From Tolumonas sp008015085 (GTDB lineage Bacteria; Pseudomonadota; Gammaproteobacteria; Enterobacterales; Aeromonadaceae), in contig JAJUJX010000013.1 of assembly GCA_029265125.1 (NCBI GenBank), positions 14,350 through 78,349 on the forward strand: a stretch of DNA of 64,000 nucleotides, given 5' to 3'. Position numbers and translations under genes: made by a program. Under the pieces are notes generated by a model. It saw only the letters and a list, made by a program, of their open reading frames with translations, was not told the origin of the DNA and made no database searches. This document shows positions 42,145 to 51,395 of the stretch, piece after piece (position 1 is the first letter of the stretch; each line of letters opens with the position of its first letter).

Positions 42145-43260
42145 ATGAAAAAAATGTCAAAACTGATGGTTGCAGCTGCGGTATCGACAGCGCTGTTTGG
42201 TGCTGGTTCTGCTATGGCGGAAGAGACCATCAAAATTGGTATCGCTGGTCCGGTAACAGGCCCTGTTGCTCAATACGGTGATATGGAGTTTACCGGTGGC
42301 CTGATGGCGGTGGAACAGATCAATGCTGCAGGTGGTATCAAGGGTAAAAAACTGGAAGCCATCAAATATGATGATGCTTGCGATCCTAAACAAGCGGTTG
42401 CGGTTGCTAACAAGGTCGTCAACGATGGTGTTAAATATGTCATCGGCCATCTGTGTTCAGACAGCACTCTGCCATCGTCAGATGTTTATGAAGACGAAGG
42501 CATTCTGATGATCACTCCAGCTGCGACTGCACCGAAAATCACTCAGCGTGATTATAAACTGGTGCTGCGTACAACCGGTTTGGATAGTGATCAGGGGCCG
42601 ACAGCTGCTAATTACATCACTTCTGTCATCAAGCCAAAAACTATTGCGGTTATTCATGACAAGAAACAATACGGCGAAGGTATCGCAACGTCAGTTTATG
42701 AAACACTGAAGAAAAGCGGTGCAAACGTAGTTGATTTCGAAGGTGTGACCGCTGGCGATAAAGATTTCTCTGCACTGATCGCTAAGCTGAAAAAACTGAA
42801 CGTTGATTTCGTGTATTACGGTGGCTATCACCCTGAGCTGGGTCTGATCCTGCGTCAGTCAGCAGAAAAAGGTTTTACTGCTAAATACATGGGGCCGGAA
42901 GGCGTAGGTAACAAAGATATCTCTGCTATCGCGGGTAAAGCGTCAGAAGGTATGTATGTCACTATGCTGAAAAAATACGATCAAGATCCAGCTAACGCAA
43001 ACATCGTAGAAGCGTTTAAAGCGAAGAAGCAGGATTACTCAGGCCCATTCGTATGGACTACCTATGCGGCAATTCAGTCTCTGGCTGCGGGTATCAATGG
43101 CGCTGGTGAAGAACCTGCGGATATCGCTGATTACCTGCGTGCTAACAAAGTGGATACCGTAATGGGCCCACTGGAATGGTCTGCAAGCGGCGATCTGAAA
43201 AACTTTAAATTTGGTGTCTATCAGTGGCACGCGGATGGCACATCCAGCGTACTGCAATAA
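42145..43260 (+). CDS. livK: Branched-chain amino acid ABC transporter, periplasmic binding protein
   Basis: A 371-aa periplasmic protein of the Leu/Ile/Val-binding family. The signal peptide ends in GAGSAMA with cleavage after Ala25, and the mature protein starts EETIKIGIAGPVTGPVAQYG. The HLCSDSTLPSSDVYEDEG and DSDQGPTAANYI stretches match LivJ/LivK. It binds branched-chain amino acids and feeds LivHMGF. I use livK from its position ahead of livH. An imperfect terminator follows it, probably allowing more binding protein than permease. Confidence 0.92.
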   Translation: MKKMSKLMVAAAVSTALFGAGSAMAEETIKIGIAGPVTGPVAQYGDMEFTGGLMAVEQINAAGGIKGKKLEAIKYDDACDPKQAVAVANKVVNDGVKYVIGHLCSDSTLPSSDVYEDEGILMITPAATAPKITQRDYKLVLRTTGLDSDQGPTAANYITSVIKPKTIAVIHDKKQYGEGIATSVYETLKKSGANVVDFEGVTAGDKDFSALIAKLKKLNVDFVYYGGYHPELGLILRQSAEKGFTAKYMGPEGVGNKDISAIAGKASEGMYVTMLKKYDQDPANANIVEAFKAKKQDYSGPFVWTTYAAIQSLAAGINGAGEEPADIADYLRANKVDTVMGPLEWSASGDLKNFKFGVYQWHADGTSSVLQ

Positions 43261-43278
43261 AACATCCGCTAACTCTGA

Positions 43279-43309
43279 AGCGGGGCTGTTATTACGGCCC
43301 TGCTTTTTA
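43279..43309 (+). terminator. Intra-operon attenuating terminator between livK and livH
   Basis: An 8-bp stem (AGCGGGGC / GCCCTGCT with one G-T pair) and a 10-base loop are followed by TTTTT. It lies after the binding-protein gene, where partial termination is common in ABC transporter operons. Confidence 0.75.
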
Positions 43310-43384
43310 TTTATCGGGTAGGTAACAGTAACTTCTTTCCGCGCTGATCCTCGTCCTTCGCGGATCGCACAGGAACAACGGTCT

Positions 43385-44305
43385 ATGTCTGAACAGATTT
43401 TTTATTTTATTCAGCAGTTGCTGAATGGTCTGACTATCGGCAGTACGTATGCGCTGATAGCGATTGGCTATACGATGGTGTATGGCATCATTGGTATGAT
43501 TAACTTTGCACATGGCGAAGTTTATATGATTGGCTCTTACATCGGTTTCATGGTTATTACCGGGCTGATGATGATGGGCATTGATAGCTCGTTCCTGCTG
43601 ATGGGCGCAGCTTTCATTTTCTCGATTCTGATCACCAGCTGCTATGGCTGGAGCATCGAACGCGTGGCTTACCGGCCGCTGCGTGGCAGTAATCGCCTGA
43701 TCCCGCTGATTTCGGCGATTGGGATGTCTATTTTCCTGCAGAACGTGGTGCGTTTTGCGCAGGGATCACGTGATATTGCGATGCCATCTTTGGTGCAGGG
43801 CGGCATTTCGTTTGGTCCTAATGATGCGGCGAGCCTGTCGTACATGCAGATCATCATTTTCGTGGTTACCTTTATCACTATGTATGGTTTGTCTCAGTTC
43901 ATTGGTCGTTCACGGATGGGGCGTGCCTGTCGTGCCTGTGCGGAAGATATCAAGATGGCTAATCTGCTGGGGATTGATACCAATAATGTTATTGCACTGA
44001 CGTTCGTCATCGGCGCTGCACTGGCATCGATTGCCGGTATTCTGCTGGGTTTATATTACGGTGTAATTAACCCATCGCTGGGTTTCATGGCTGGTCTGAA
44101 AGCGTTCACGGCTGCGGTTCTGGGCGGCATTGGCTCGATTCCTGGGGCAATGATCGGCGGGCTGATCCTCGGTGTGACAGAAGCGCTGACTTCAGCCTAT
44201 TTAAGCTCTGAATATAAAGATGTAGTGGCATTTGGTCTGCTGATTGCCATTCTGTTACTCATGCCGACAGGCATTTTAGGTCGTCCAGAGGTAGAAAAAG
44301 TATGA
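43385..44305 (+). CDS. livH: Branched-chain amino acid ABC transporter permease LivH
   Basis: A 306-aa membrane permease with about eight hydrophobic segments. It begins FIQQLLNGLTIGSTYALIAI and has GMINFAHGEVYMIGSY, the LivH signature; near the C-terminus is FTAAVLGGIGSIPGAMIGG. It pairs with LivM to form the channel. Its stop overlaps the livM start by four bases. Confidence 0.96.
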   Translation: MSEQIFYFIQQLLNGLTIGSTYALIAIGYTMVYGIIGMINFAHGEVYMIGSYIGFMVITGLMMMGIDSSFLLMGAAFIFSILITSCYGWSIERVAYRPLRGSNRLIPLISAIGMSIFLQNVVRFAQGSRDIAMPSLVQGGISFGPNDAASLSYMQIIIFVVTFITMYGLSQFIGRSRMGRACRACAEDIKMANLLGIDTNNVIALTFVIGAALASIAGILLGLYYGVINPSLGFMAGLKAFTAAVLGGIGSIPGAMIGGLILGVTEALTSAYLSSEYKDVVAFGLLIAILLLMPTGILGRPEVEKV

Positions 44306-45552
44306 AGCATCTTAAACAGGCCTCTGTTGCCGGTTTGCTGACGCTGATCCTGTCACTGTGGTTGTTCTGTTATCAGCTTCAGACCGAAGGTGTTGGCGTT
44401 ACCGTGGTGAGCCGTTTGCAGGAAAATGGCCCTATGGTGGCTATTGCTGTTGTTGTAGTCTTCCTGTTCCAGCTGTTCCGTGATCAGATCGGTGCAGCCT
44501 GGGGAGCAGTAAAAGAAAACGTTCCTGCGTTATCATTGCCGACGACAGCAGAGAATCCTCGTCTTTATCAGGTGCTGCAGTTGCTGGTTCTGGCTGGAGT
44601 TATCGCCATTGCGTTTTTTGCTTCACGTAACATGCTGGATTTAGGCACTCTGATCCTGATCTATGTGATGCTGGGCCTTGGTCTGAACATTCAGGTCGGG
44701 TTGGCAGGCCTGCTGGATTTGGGTTACGTTGGTTTCTATGCGATAGGTGCATATACCTACGCCTTGCTGAACCAGTATTTGGGTTTCTCATTCTGGGAAA
44801 GTCTGCCAATAGCCGGGGGCATGGCGGCTCTGTTCGGTTTCCTGCTGGGTTTCCCGGTATTGCGCTTACGTGGCGATTATCTGGCGATAGTGACACTGGG
44901 TTTCGGTGAGATTATCCGTATTCTGCTGAATAACCTGACTACCATCACCGGTGGTCCAAATGGTATTTCGGGTATTCCGAAACCGACACTATTCGGTCTG
45001 GAATTTTCCCGTCGAGCCACTGAAGAAGGTGGTCACACGTTCCACGAATTCTTCGGCATTGGTTATGATGCCAATTACAAGATCGTCTTCCTGTATCTGA
45101 TGGCAGTCGTACTGGTGCTGTTTACTTTGCTGGTTATCAAGCGTCTGCTGCGTATGCCGCTGGGCCGAGCCTGGGAAGCACTGCGTGATGATGAAATTGC
45201 CTGTCGATCACTGGGGCTGAACCCGACTGTCATCAAACTGACTGCCTTTGCGATCGGTGCTGCGTTTGCCGGTTTTGCTGGTAGCTTCTTTGCGGCGCGT
45301 CAGGGCTTTATTAGCCCGGAATCATTTACCTTCATTGAGTCAGCTATCATTCTGGCGATTGTGGTGCTGGGTGGTATGGGTTCTCTGGCCGGTGTCGTAC
45401 TGGCGGCGATTATTATGACGGTATTACCGGAATTACGAGCCTTTAATGAATACCGGATGCTGATGTTTGGTCTGCTGATGGTAGTTATGATGTTGTGGCG
45501 TCCACAGGGTCTGGTGCCAATGACTCGTCATCATGTGGAGTTGCCGAAATGA
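44302..45552 (+). CDS. livM: Branched-chain amino acid ABC transporter permease LivM
   Basis: A 416-aa permease (425 in E. coli) with an N-terminal extension of two or three hydrophobic segments before the core, as in the enterobacterial protein. LNIQVGLAGLLDLGYVGFYA, TGGPNGISGIP and the C-terminal VVLGGMGSLAGVVLAA are characteristic. Its last bases overlap livG (ATGA). Confidence 0.96.
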   Translation: MKHLKQASVAGLLTLILSLWLFCYQLQTEGVGVTVVSRLQENGPMVAIAVVVVFLFQLFRDQIGAAWGAVKENVPALSLPTTAENPRLYQVLQLLVLAGVIAIAFFASRNMLDLGTLILIYVMLGLGLNIQVGLAGLLDLGYVGFYAIGAYTYALLNQYLGFSFWESLPIAGGMAALFGFLLGFPVLRLRGDYLAIVTLGFGEIIRILLNNLTTITGGPNGISGIPKPTLFGLEFSRRATEEGGHTFHEFFGIGYDANYKIVFLYLMAVVLVLFTLLVIKRLLRMPLGRAWEALRDDEIACRSLGLNPTVIKLTAFAIGAAFAGFAGSFFAARQGFISPESFTFIESAIILAIVVLGGMGSLAGVVLAAIIMTVLPELRAFNEYRMLMFGLLMVVMMLWRPQGLVPMTRHHVELPK

Positions 45553-46313
45553 GTAAATTGTTAGAAGTTTCCAACCTTTCTATGCGTTTCGGCGGTCTGC
45601 TGGCGGTGAATGGCGTCAAGCTGCAGCTGAAAGAAAAAGAAATCGTCTCTATTATCGGCCCTAACGGCGCGGGTAAAACCACGGTGTTTAACTGCCTGAC
45701 CGGTTTCTATAAGCCCACTAACGGTCTGATCCGTTTCAATGGTGAAGAAATTCAGGGTCTGCCTGGGCATGAAATCGCCCGCAAGGGTGTGGTGCGTACC
45801 TTCCAGCATGTGCGTCTGTTTAAAGAAATGACAGTGCTGGAAAACCTGCTGGTGGCACAGCATCGTCACATCAATACGAACTTTGTGGCTGGTTTGCTGA
45901 AAACGCCGGCCTTCCGCCGTGCTGAACGTGAAGCACTGGAACGTGCCAAATTCTGGCTGGATACCATCGGTCTGACCGATCTGGCAAACCGTTCTGCCGG
46001 TAATCTGGCTTATGGTCAGCAGCGTCGTCTGGAAATTGTACGCTGCATGTGTACTCAGCCGAAGATCCTGATGCTGGACGAACCTGCTGCCGGTCTGAAC
46101 CCGAAAGAAACGGAAGATCTGAACAATCTGATCCGTCAGCTGCGTGATCAGTTTGATGTGTCTGTACTGCTAATTGAACATGACATGAAGCTGGTTATGG
46201 ACATCTCTGACTACATCTATGTTGTGAATCAGGGTACGCCGCTGGCGGATGGTAAACCGGCAGAAGTGCGCGACAATCCGGCCGTTATCAAGGCCTATCT
46301 GGGCGAATCATAG
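45549..46313 (+). CDS. livG: Branched-chain amino acid ABC transporter ATP-binding protein LivG
   Basis: A 254-aa ATPase with Walker A GPNGAGKTT, ABC signature region NLAYGQQRRLEIVR, and Walker B ILMLDEPAAGL. The ATG at 45549 overlaps the livM stop; a longer in-frame start at 45495 lies inside livM and is not conserved. Confidence 0.96.
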   Translation: MSKLLEVSNLSMRFGGLLAVNGVKLQLKEKEIVSIIGPNGAGKTTVFNCLTGFYKPTNGLIRFNGEEIQGLPGHEIARKGVVRTFQHVRLFKEMTVLENLLVAQHRHINTNFVAGLLKTPAFRRAEREALERAKFWLDTIGLTDLANRSAGNLAYGQQRRLEIVRCMCTQPKILMLDEPAAGLNPKETEDLNNLIRQLRDQFDVSVLLIEHDMKLVMDISDYIYVVNQGTPLADGKPAEVRDNPAVIKAYLGES

Positions 46314-46323
46314 GAGATAGCCG

Positions 46324-47031
46324 ATGTTAGAAATTAAAGACGTCTCTACCTTCTACGGTAAGATTGCAGCGTTAACTGATGTTAGTGTGCACATCAAAAA
46401 GGGTGAGATTGTCTCCCTGATTGGTGCTAACGGTGCTGGTAAAACCACCTTGCTGATGACTATCTGCGGTGATCCAAAACCATCGCAGGGCCAGATCCTG
46501 TTTGAAGGCCGTGATATCACTCAGGATACTACTTCCGCCATCATGCGTGGAGATATTGCGATTGTGCCGGAAGGCCGCCGTATTTTCTCCCGTCTGACGG
46601 TGGAAGAAAACCTCAGTATGGGCGCGTTCTTCATCAACGATAAAGCGGAAAAAATTGCCCTGATGGATGAGGTGTTCAATCTGTTCCCTCGCCTGAAAGA
46701 ACGTATTAATCAACGCGCGGGCACCATGTCCGGTGGTGAGCAGCAGATGCTGGCGATTGGCCGTGCGCTGATGAGCAAACCTCGTCTGTTGTTTCTGGAT
46801 GAACCATCACTAGGTCTGGCACCGATCGTGATCCAGCAGATTTTCGACATTATTCAGCAACTGCGTGAAGAACGAGGCATGACGATTTTCCTGGTCGAGC
46901 AGAATGCGAACCAGGCTCTGCGTCTGGCTGATCGCGGATATGTACTGGAAACGGGTCGTATTGTGCTGGAAGACACGGGTGCTGCGCTGCTTGCCAACCC
47001 TGCTGTACGCAATGCTTATCTCGGTGGTTAA
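46324..47031 (+). CDS. livF: Branched-chain amino acid ABC transporter ATP-binding protein LivF
   Basis: A 235-aa ATPase with Walker A GANGAGKTT, signature MSGGEQQMLAIGRALM, and Walker B LLFLDEPSLGL. It forms the second half of the LivGF motor. An AGGAGA site lies before its ATG. It closes the livKHMGF operon. Confidence 0.96.
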   Translation: MLEIKDVSTFYGKIAALTDVSVHIKKGEIVSLIGANGAGKTTLLMTICGDPKPSQGQILFEGRDITQDTTSAIMRGDIAIVPEGRRIFSRLTVEENLSMGAFFINDKAEKIALMDEVFNLFPRLKERINQRAGTMSGGEQQMLAIGRALMSKPRLLFLDEPSLGLAPIVIQQIFDIIQQLREERGMTIFLVEQNANQALRLADRGYVLETGRIVLEDTGAALLANPAVRNAYLGG

Positions 47032-47099
47032 CAGTAGCAAAGTTATAACTTTTTCATAACAATCGGGTAAACTGTGACTATTCCTGTAAGGAGCTAGTG

Positions 47100-47417
47100 A
47101 TGACACAGTTTACCCGAATTTCTATTGAGCAGGCGGCTGCCTTGCTGAAACAACCGCCGGTCTGTCTGGTGGATATCCGCGATGCCTTATCGTTCAGAAC
47201 TGCCCACGTTGAAGGTGCTTACCACCTGACGAATGATAATCTCGCACAATTCACACAACAGATTTCAAAAGAGACTCCGGTACTGGTAATGTGTTACCAC
47301 GGTAACAGCAGTCAGGGCGCAGCTAATTACCTCGCCAGCATCGGCTATAAAAGCGTATACAGTATCGATGGTGGTTTTGAAGGGTGGCGCCATGTCTATC
47401 CATATACAGCGTTATGA
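47100..47417 (+). CDS. glpE: Thiosulfate sulfurtransferase GlpE (single-domain rhodanese)
   Basis: A 105-aa rhodanese. The active-site loop CYHGNSS starts at Cys65, the position of the catalytic cysteine in E. coli GlpE, and the YSIDGGFEGW block follows. It transfers sulfane sulfur from thiosulfate to cyanide or thioredoxin. The ATG at 47100 has AAGGAG nine bases upstream. It overlaps glpG by four bases; no glpR or glpD accompanies the pair here. Confidence 0.93.
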   Translation: MTQFTRISIEQAAALLKQPPVCLVDIRDALSFRTAHVEGAYHLTNDNLAQFTQQISKETPVLVMCYHGNSSQGAANYLASIGYKSVYSIDGGFEGWRHVYPYTAL

Positions 47418-48253
47418 TTAAACTGATTGAATTGAACGATATCCGGCTGGCACAGATGCTGGCAGATTATCTGCAATTACAGGGCATACCTTGTCAGCTT
47501 CAAAGCTCGGAAACTGGTTCGGCTATTTTTCTGACGGATGAGCAGAAACTGGTACAGGCTGAATCCGAAATACAACGTTTTATCCGAGAGCCTCACCATG
47601 TCCGTTACCGTGATGCCGCCTGGCAGCAGGAAAAAACAGCCAACTGGCATTCACCGGCAGATTCTTCGTTGTTAACAGATCTGATGCTGCAGGCACAACC
47701 ACTGACACTGATGGTCGCGTTACTGATACTGGCCGTATTTTTGCTGTACTGGCTGGCTATTCCGGTAGAGCATCTGTTGTCGTTTGAATGGCCATGGCAA
47801 CGTGGTCAGATCTGGCGCCTGGTGACGCCGGTGTTTTTACATTTCTCCGTATTGCACTTGTTGTTTAATCTGGCCTGGTGGTGGTACCTCGGCGGGCGGA
47901 TTGAGCAGCGATATGGTTTAGTTAAACTGGCTGTTGTGCTGATATCCGGATCGTTGATTCCGAATGTCATGCAGGCCATAGTTTCTGGTAATACATTTGG
48001 CGGGCTTTCGGGCGTGACGTATGCGTTGCTGGGTTATCTCTGGTTACGGGAACGGTCAGTGGATGATCCATCGCAACAAACAGTCTCTCATGGATTATTT
48101 ATTTTTATGCTGGTCTGGCTGGTTCTAGGCTTTACGAATGTACTTGGCTTAAATATGGCCAATCTGGCTCATGCTGGTGGATTGGGTGTTGGCTTGATTC
48201 AAGGATGGCGGGATAGTCGTAAAACTGTCCCGCATAAAGGTGGGAATTACTGA
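47414..48253 (+). CDS. glpG: Rhomboid intramembrane serine protease GlpG
   Basis: A 279-aa inner-membrane protease. After an N-terminal cytoplasmic domain (about residues 1-75) come six hydrophobic segments. The catalytic dyad is Ser199 in GGLSGVTYALLGY and His253 in NLAHAGGLGVG, and the HLLFNLAWWWYLGG segment is typical. I chose the ATG overlapping the glpE stop (ATGA) over a frame opening at 47384 within glpE. Confidence 0.94.
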   Translation: MIKLIELNDIRLAQMLADYLQLQGIPCQLQSSETGSAIFLTDEQKLVQAESEIQRFIREPHHVRYRDAAWQQEKTANWHSPADSSLLTDLMLQAQPLTLMVALLILAVFLLYWLAIPVEHLLSFEWPWQRGQIWRLVTPVFLHFSVLHLLFNLAWWWYLGGRIEQRYGLVKLAVVLISGSLIPNVMQAIVSGNTFGGLSGVTYALLGYLWLRERSVDDPSQQTVSHGLFIFMLVWLVLGFTNVLGLNMANLAHAGGLGVGLIQGWRDSRKTVPHKGGNY

Positions 48254-48684
48254 TAAAGATAGTTGGTGAAGATCAGATCCCGAACCAGGTTTTTCCCGGT
48301 TTCTTTGAGCAAACGTTCATTGACCTTATCCTGGCATTCTTTGCGGATTAAATCGCGCCCTTTCAGGGAACGGATCCGCTCAACGGTCTCTTTACCCAGC
48401 ACATCGTTGATGGTGTCTCGGATCAATGGTTCATGTTTTTGTACCAGTGCCAGGTCTGCCGCACTGTTGACCATCAGCTCAATTTTAATGCGGACATATC
48501 CCATATCATTATTGGCTGTGATGTAATTAGTAATAATTTCAGGGTCTAAGGAAAAGTAAGAGATTACAGGCTTGTTCGGATCAACGGCTTCACCGCCACC
48601 TTCGCCTTCACCGCCACCTTCGGATGCCCATGCCATGGCGGGAAACAGGCAGCAAAGGAAAAGTAAACGGGCCATTTTTGTCAT
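48247..48684 (-). CDS. FliL-domain protein, orphan periplasmic form
   Basis: A 145-aa protein with an N-terminal signal or anchor (LLFLCCLFPAMAWA), a Gly/Glu repeat linker (SEGGGEGEGGGEA), and a FliL-like domain (about residues 40-145, YVRIKIELMVN, then EPLIRDTINDVLG). FliL supports the flagellar stator, but no flagellar gene lies here. Homologues next to ubiC occur in Vibrio and Aeromonas relatives as far as I recall. It is convergent with glpG (7-base overlap) and divergent from ubiC. Function unknown. Confidence 0.78.
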   Translation of the reverse strand: MTKMARLLFLCCLFPAMAWASEGGGEGEGGGEAVDPNKPVISYFSLDPEIITNYITANNDMGYVRIKIELMVNSAADLALVQKHEPLIRDTINDVLGKETVERIRSLKGRDLIRKECQDKVNERLLKETGKNLVRDLIFTNYLYQ

Positions 48685-48716
48685 ATCAGGATCCTGAAGG
48701 CGAATTCGATTAATAG

Positions 48717-49307
48717 ATGATAAGTAAATTGTTCAAGGCAAATGCCGCCCCGTCAAGTAAGATCACCCGACAACGCGATCTATTCTACGCTGTCTCTGCG
48801 TTGAACCATCTGCGCTGGCAGCTGGCCACAGAGACAATGTTACCGGAAAGCTATCTGCATTGGTTGCAGCATACAGGGTCATTAACCGCTCGGTTAGAAC
48901 AATCTGCCCAACAGTTATCATTAGAGTTATTGACGGAGGGTTGGCAGCCTGCGGCTGACAATGTCTCTGATGTACAGATACGGCAAGTCTTACTGTGCGA
49001 CGGCCTGCGTCCCTGGATTTGGGGGCTTACAGAAGTGACCGCTGAGCAGTTACAGCAGGAATCAGAATTGCTGAATTGGCCTGATAAACCATTAGGCCAT
49101 TTGCTGTTCGCGGAAGCCTCTTGCATAGCGAGATCGTTTGAACTGGCTGATTTTTCTGAAAATACCGAATTTTGCCAAATACTGTCAAAATGGGGATGTC
49201 CGGTACGGAAACCACTGTGGGGACGCCGTTGTGCATTACAATACCGTTCCTGTCAGTTACGCTTAACAGAAGTCTTTTTACCGGACCACCCGATGTATGG
49301 AGTGTAA
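48717..49307 (+). CDS. ubiC: Chorismate pyruvate-lyase
   Basis: A 196-aa enzyme that removes pyruvate from chorismate to give 4-hydroxybenzoate, the first committed step to ubiquinone. The end block PLWGRRCALQYRSCQLRLTE and DHPMY are typical of UbiC, with the product-binding Arg and Glu. The N-terminus is weakly conserved. It lies three bases upstream of ubiA, the next enzyme. Confidence 0.88.
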   Translation: MISKLFKANAAPSSKITRQRDLFYAVSALNHLRWQLATETMLPESYLHWLQHTGSLTARLEQSAQQLSLELLTEGWQPAADNVSDVQIRQVLLCDGLRPWIWGLTEVTAEQLQQESELLNWPDKPLGHLLFAEASCIARSFELADFSENTEFCQILSKWGCPVRKPLWGRRCALQYRSCQLRLTEVFLPDHPMYGV

Positions 49308-49310
49308 ATA

Positions 49311-50177
49311 ATGATGTCCGTGATCCCCGCCCAGTGGCAACCTTACTGGCAACTGGCCCGGTTGGATAAACCAATTGGTTCACTGTTACTGCTTTGGCCA
49401 ACCTTATGGGCGCTGTGGCTGGCATCTGGGGGAGTACCGTCATTTGCACTTATCTTGATTTTTACGGCTGGCGTATTTGTCATGCGTTCTGCTGGCTGTG
49501 TCATTAATGACTATGCGGATCGCCATTTTGACGGGCATGTTAAGCGTACTGCATCCCGGCCTTTACCCTCAGGCCGGCTGACAACCTGGCGGGCGTTGTT
49601 TTTCTTCAGTCTGCTGGTGCTGCTGGCTTTTGCTCTGGTCTGGCAACTTAATACCTTTACCATCTATTTATCGGTGGGCGGGCTGCTCCTGGCTGCCATT
49701 TATCCATTCATGAAGCGTGTCACTTCATTACCCCAATTGGTGCTGGGAATGGCGTTTTCCTGGGCGATCCCGATGGCTTATGGCGCTGTGACTGAACAAT
49801 TAAGTCTGACTTGCTGGATGTTGTTTATCGCAAATCTGCTCTGGACGATTGCCTACGACACCATGTATGCCATGGTTGATCGGGATGATGACCTGAAAAT
49901 TGGTGTCAAATCGACAGCAATCCTTTTTGGGCAGAACGATAAACGTTATATCGCACTCTTACAGCTGGGTACGCTCATACTGCTGTTACTGGTCGGTTGG
50001 GTAGAACTTCTCAGCGGGGTCTATTATCTTGCTCTGCTGTCAGCAGCGCTATTCTTTCTCTATCAGCAGTGGCTTATCCGGGATCGGCAGCGTGATGCCT
50101 GTTTCAAGGCCTTTCTGAATAATAATTGGGTAGGAATGCTGGTCTTTCTTGGTATCGTTTTTAGTATTGGCACGTAA
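49311..50177 (+). CDS. ubiA: 4-hydroxybenzoate octaprenyltransferase
   Basis: A 288-aa integral membrane prenyltransferase with about nine helices. It has the two Asp-rich motifs: NDYADRHFDGHVKRT with the following RP, and YDTMYAMVDRDDDLKIG. It attaches the polyprenyl tail to 4-hydroxybenzoate made by UbiC. Two adjacent ATGs (49311, 49314) are both possible. Confidence 0.96.
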   Translation: MMSVIPAQWQPYWQLARLDKPIGSLLLLWPTLWALWLASGGVPSFALILIFTAGVFVMRSAGCVINDYADRHFDGHVKRTASRPLPSGRLTTWRALFFFSLLVLLAFALVWQLNTFTIYLSVGGLLLAAIYPFMKRVTSLPQLVLGMAFSWAIPMAYGAVTEQLSLTCWMLFIANLLWTIAYDTMYAMVDRDDDLKIGVKSTAILFGQNDKRYIALLQLGTLILLLLVGWVELLSGVYYLALLSAALFFLYQQWLIRDRQRDACFKAFLNNNWVGMLVFLGIVFSIGT

Positions 50178-50211
50178 AGTTTCCTGTTCGTACTTTGCTT
50201 GTATCAGATAA

Positions 50212-50247
50212 CTGTATATACTCACAGTTATCTGTATAAAAACACAG
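50212..50247 (+). promoter_or_regulatory. Two tandem SOS boxes (LexA operators) of lexA
   Basis: CTGTATATACTCACAG (50212-50227) and CTGTATAAAAACACAG (50232-50247) both match CTG-N10-CAG, and lie 10 to 45 bases before the lexA start. The paired arrangement is the same as in E. coli lexA and implies autorepression. Confidence 0.95.
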
Positions 50248-50256
50248 GCTTATTCC

Positions 50257-50880
50257 ATGAAGCAACTCACTCCTCGTCAGGCCGAAGTTCTGGCTTTGAT
50301 CCGTTCATCTGTTCAACAGACTGGTATGCCTCCGACCCGTGCCGAGATTGCCTCTGAGCTTGGTTTCAAATCAGCCAATGCAGCGGAAGAGCATCTGAAA
50401 GCTCTGGCTCGCAAAGGCGTGATCCGTATGATGCCGGGCACATCCCGGGGAATCCAGCTGCTCAATGATGAACTGGAAGATGAGGAAGAAGGGCTGCCAC
50501 TGATTGGTCGTGTGGCTGCAGGGGAGCCGATTCTGGCGCAGCAACATATTGAAACGCATTACCAGATTGATGGCTCATTATTTCATCCACATGCTGATTA
50601 TCTGCTTCGGGTTCATGGTATGAGCATGAAAAATATCGGTATTCTTGATGGTGATTTACTGGCGGTGCATAAAACCACACAAGCAAATAATGGCCAGGTT
50701 GTGGTGGCGCGAGTCGGTGACGATGAAGTAACGGTGAAGCGTTTTGAGCGAAAAGGTAATGTTGTTCGATTGTTGCCTGAAAACGAAGAACTGGAGCCGA
50801 TCATTGTCGATCTGTCGCAGGAACAGCTGAGTATTGAAGGGTTAGCGGTAGGTGTGATCCGCAATGGTGGTTGGATGTAA
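50257..50880 (+). CDS. lexA: LexA repressor
   Basis: A 207-aa SOS repressor. The N-terminal winged helix-turn-helix (PTRAEIASELGFKSANAAEEHL) binds SOS boxes. The RecA-stimulated self-cleavage site is Ala88-Gly89 (RVAAGEP), and the Ser123/Lys161 dyad lies in GMSMKN and VTVKRFE. Relative to E. coli there are a few extra residues in the linker. Two SOS boxes precede it. Confidence 0.98.
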   Translation: MKQLTPRQAEVLALIRSSVQQTGMPPTRAEIASELGFKSANAAEEHLKALARKGVIRMMPGTSRGIQLLNDELEDEEEGLPLIGRVAAGEPILAQQHIETHYQIDGSLFHPHADYLLRVHGMSMKNIGILDGDLLAVHKTTQANNGQVVVARVGDDEVTVKRFERKGNVVRLLPENEELEPIIVDLSQEQLSIEGLAVGVIRNGGWM

Positions 50881-50895
50881 TCCTTTCATTTAGTC

Positions 50896-50919
50896 AGTAA
50901 GCCACTTAAGTGGCTTACT
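50896..50919. terminator. Perfect 24-bp palindrome between lexA and trmL
   Basis: AGTAAGCCACTT is followed directly by its inverse complement AAGTGGCTTACT. It lies between convergent genes. No T run follows, so it may be a bidirectional terminator of weak form or a binding site. Confidence 0.55.
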
Positions 50920-50930
50920 AAGAACAAACT

Positions 50931-51395
50931 TTATACTGCGCCAGGAAACCCTAACTGGCGCCAGCTTTCATACACAAACACGGATACCGCATTCGACAGA
51001 TTCATACTGCGGCTTTGTGGTAGCATGGGGATCCGTAATCGCTGGCTCTCCGGCAGACTTTCAATGATCGACATTGGTAAGCCACGGGTTTCCGGGCCAA
51101 ACAGTAAAACATCACCAGCCTGAAATCCGGCCTCTGAGGGATACGTTTTGCCTTTGGTTGTGCAGGCAAAGATCCGCGCGTCGCCAATTGAGCTTAAAAA
51201 AGCGTCAAAATCGACGTGTCTTTTTATATCTGCAAATTCATGATAATCCAGCCCTGCACGGCGTAATCGTTTGTCATCCCAGGCAAAGCCCATGGGTTCG
51301 ATCAGGTGTAGGGAATAGCCGGTATTGGCGCAGAGGCGAATAATATTGCCGGTATTAGGCGGGATCTCAGGTTCATACAATGCGATGTGTAACAT
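50931..51395 (-). CDS. trmL: tRNA (cytidine(34)/uridine(34)-2'-O)-methyltransferase TrmL
   Basis: A 154-aa SPOUT-family methyltransferase that methylates the wobble base of leucine tRNAs. It starts MLHIALYEPEIPPNTGNIIR and has the trefoil-knot AdoMet-binding blocks LLFGPETRGLP and LRIPMLPQSRSMNLSNAVSV. Same length class as E. coli YibK/TrmL. Confidence 0.95.
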   Translation of the reverse strand: MLHIALYEPEIPPNTGNIIRLCANTGYSLHLIEPMGFAWDDKRLRRAGLDYHEFADIKRHVDFDAFLSSIGDARIFACTTKGKTYPSEAGFQAGDVLLFGPETRGLPMSIIESLPESQRLRIPMLPQSRSMNLSNAVSVFVYESWRQLGFPGAV

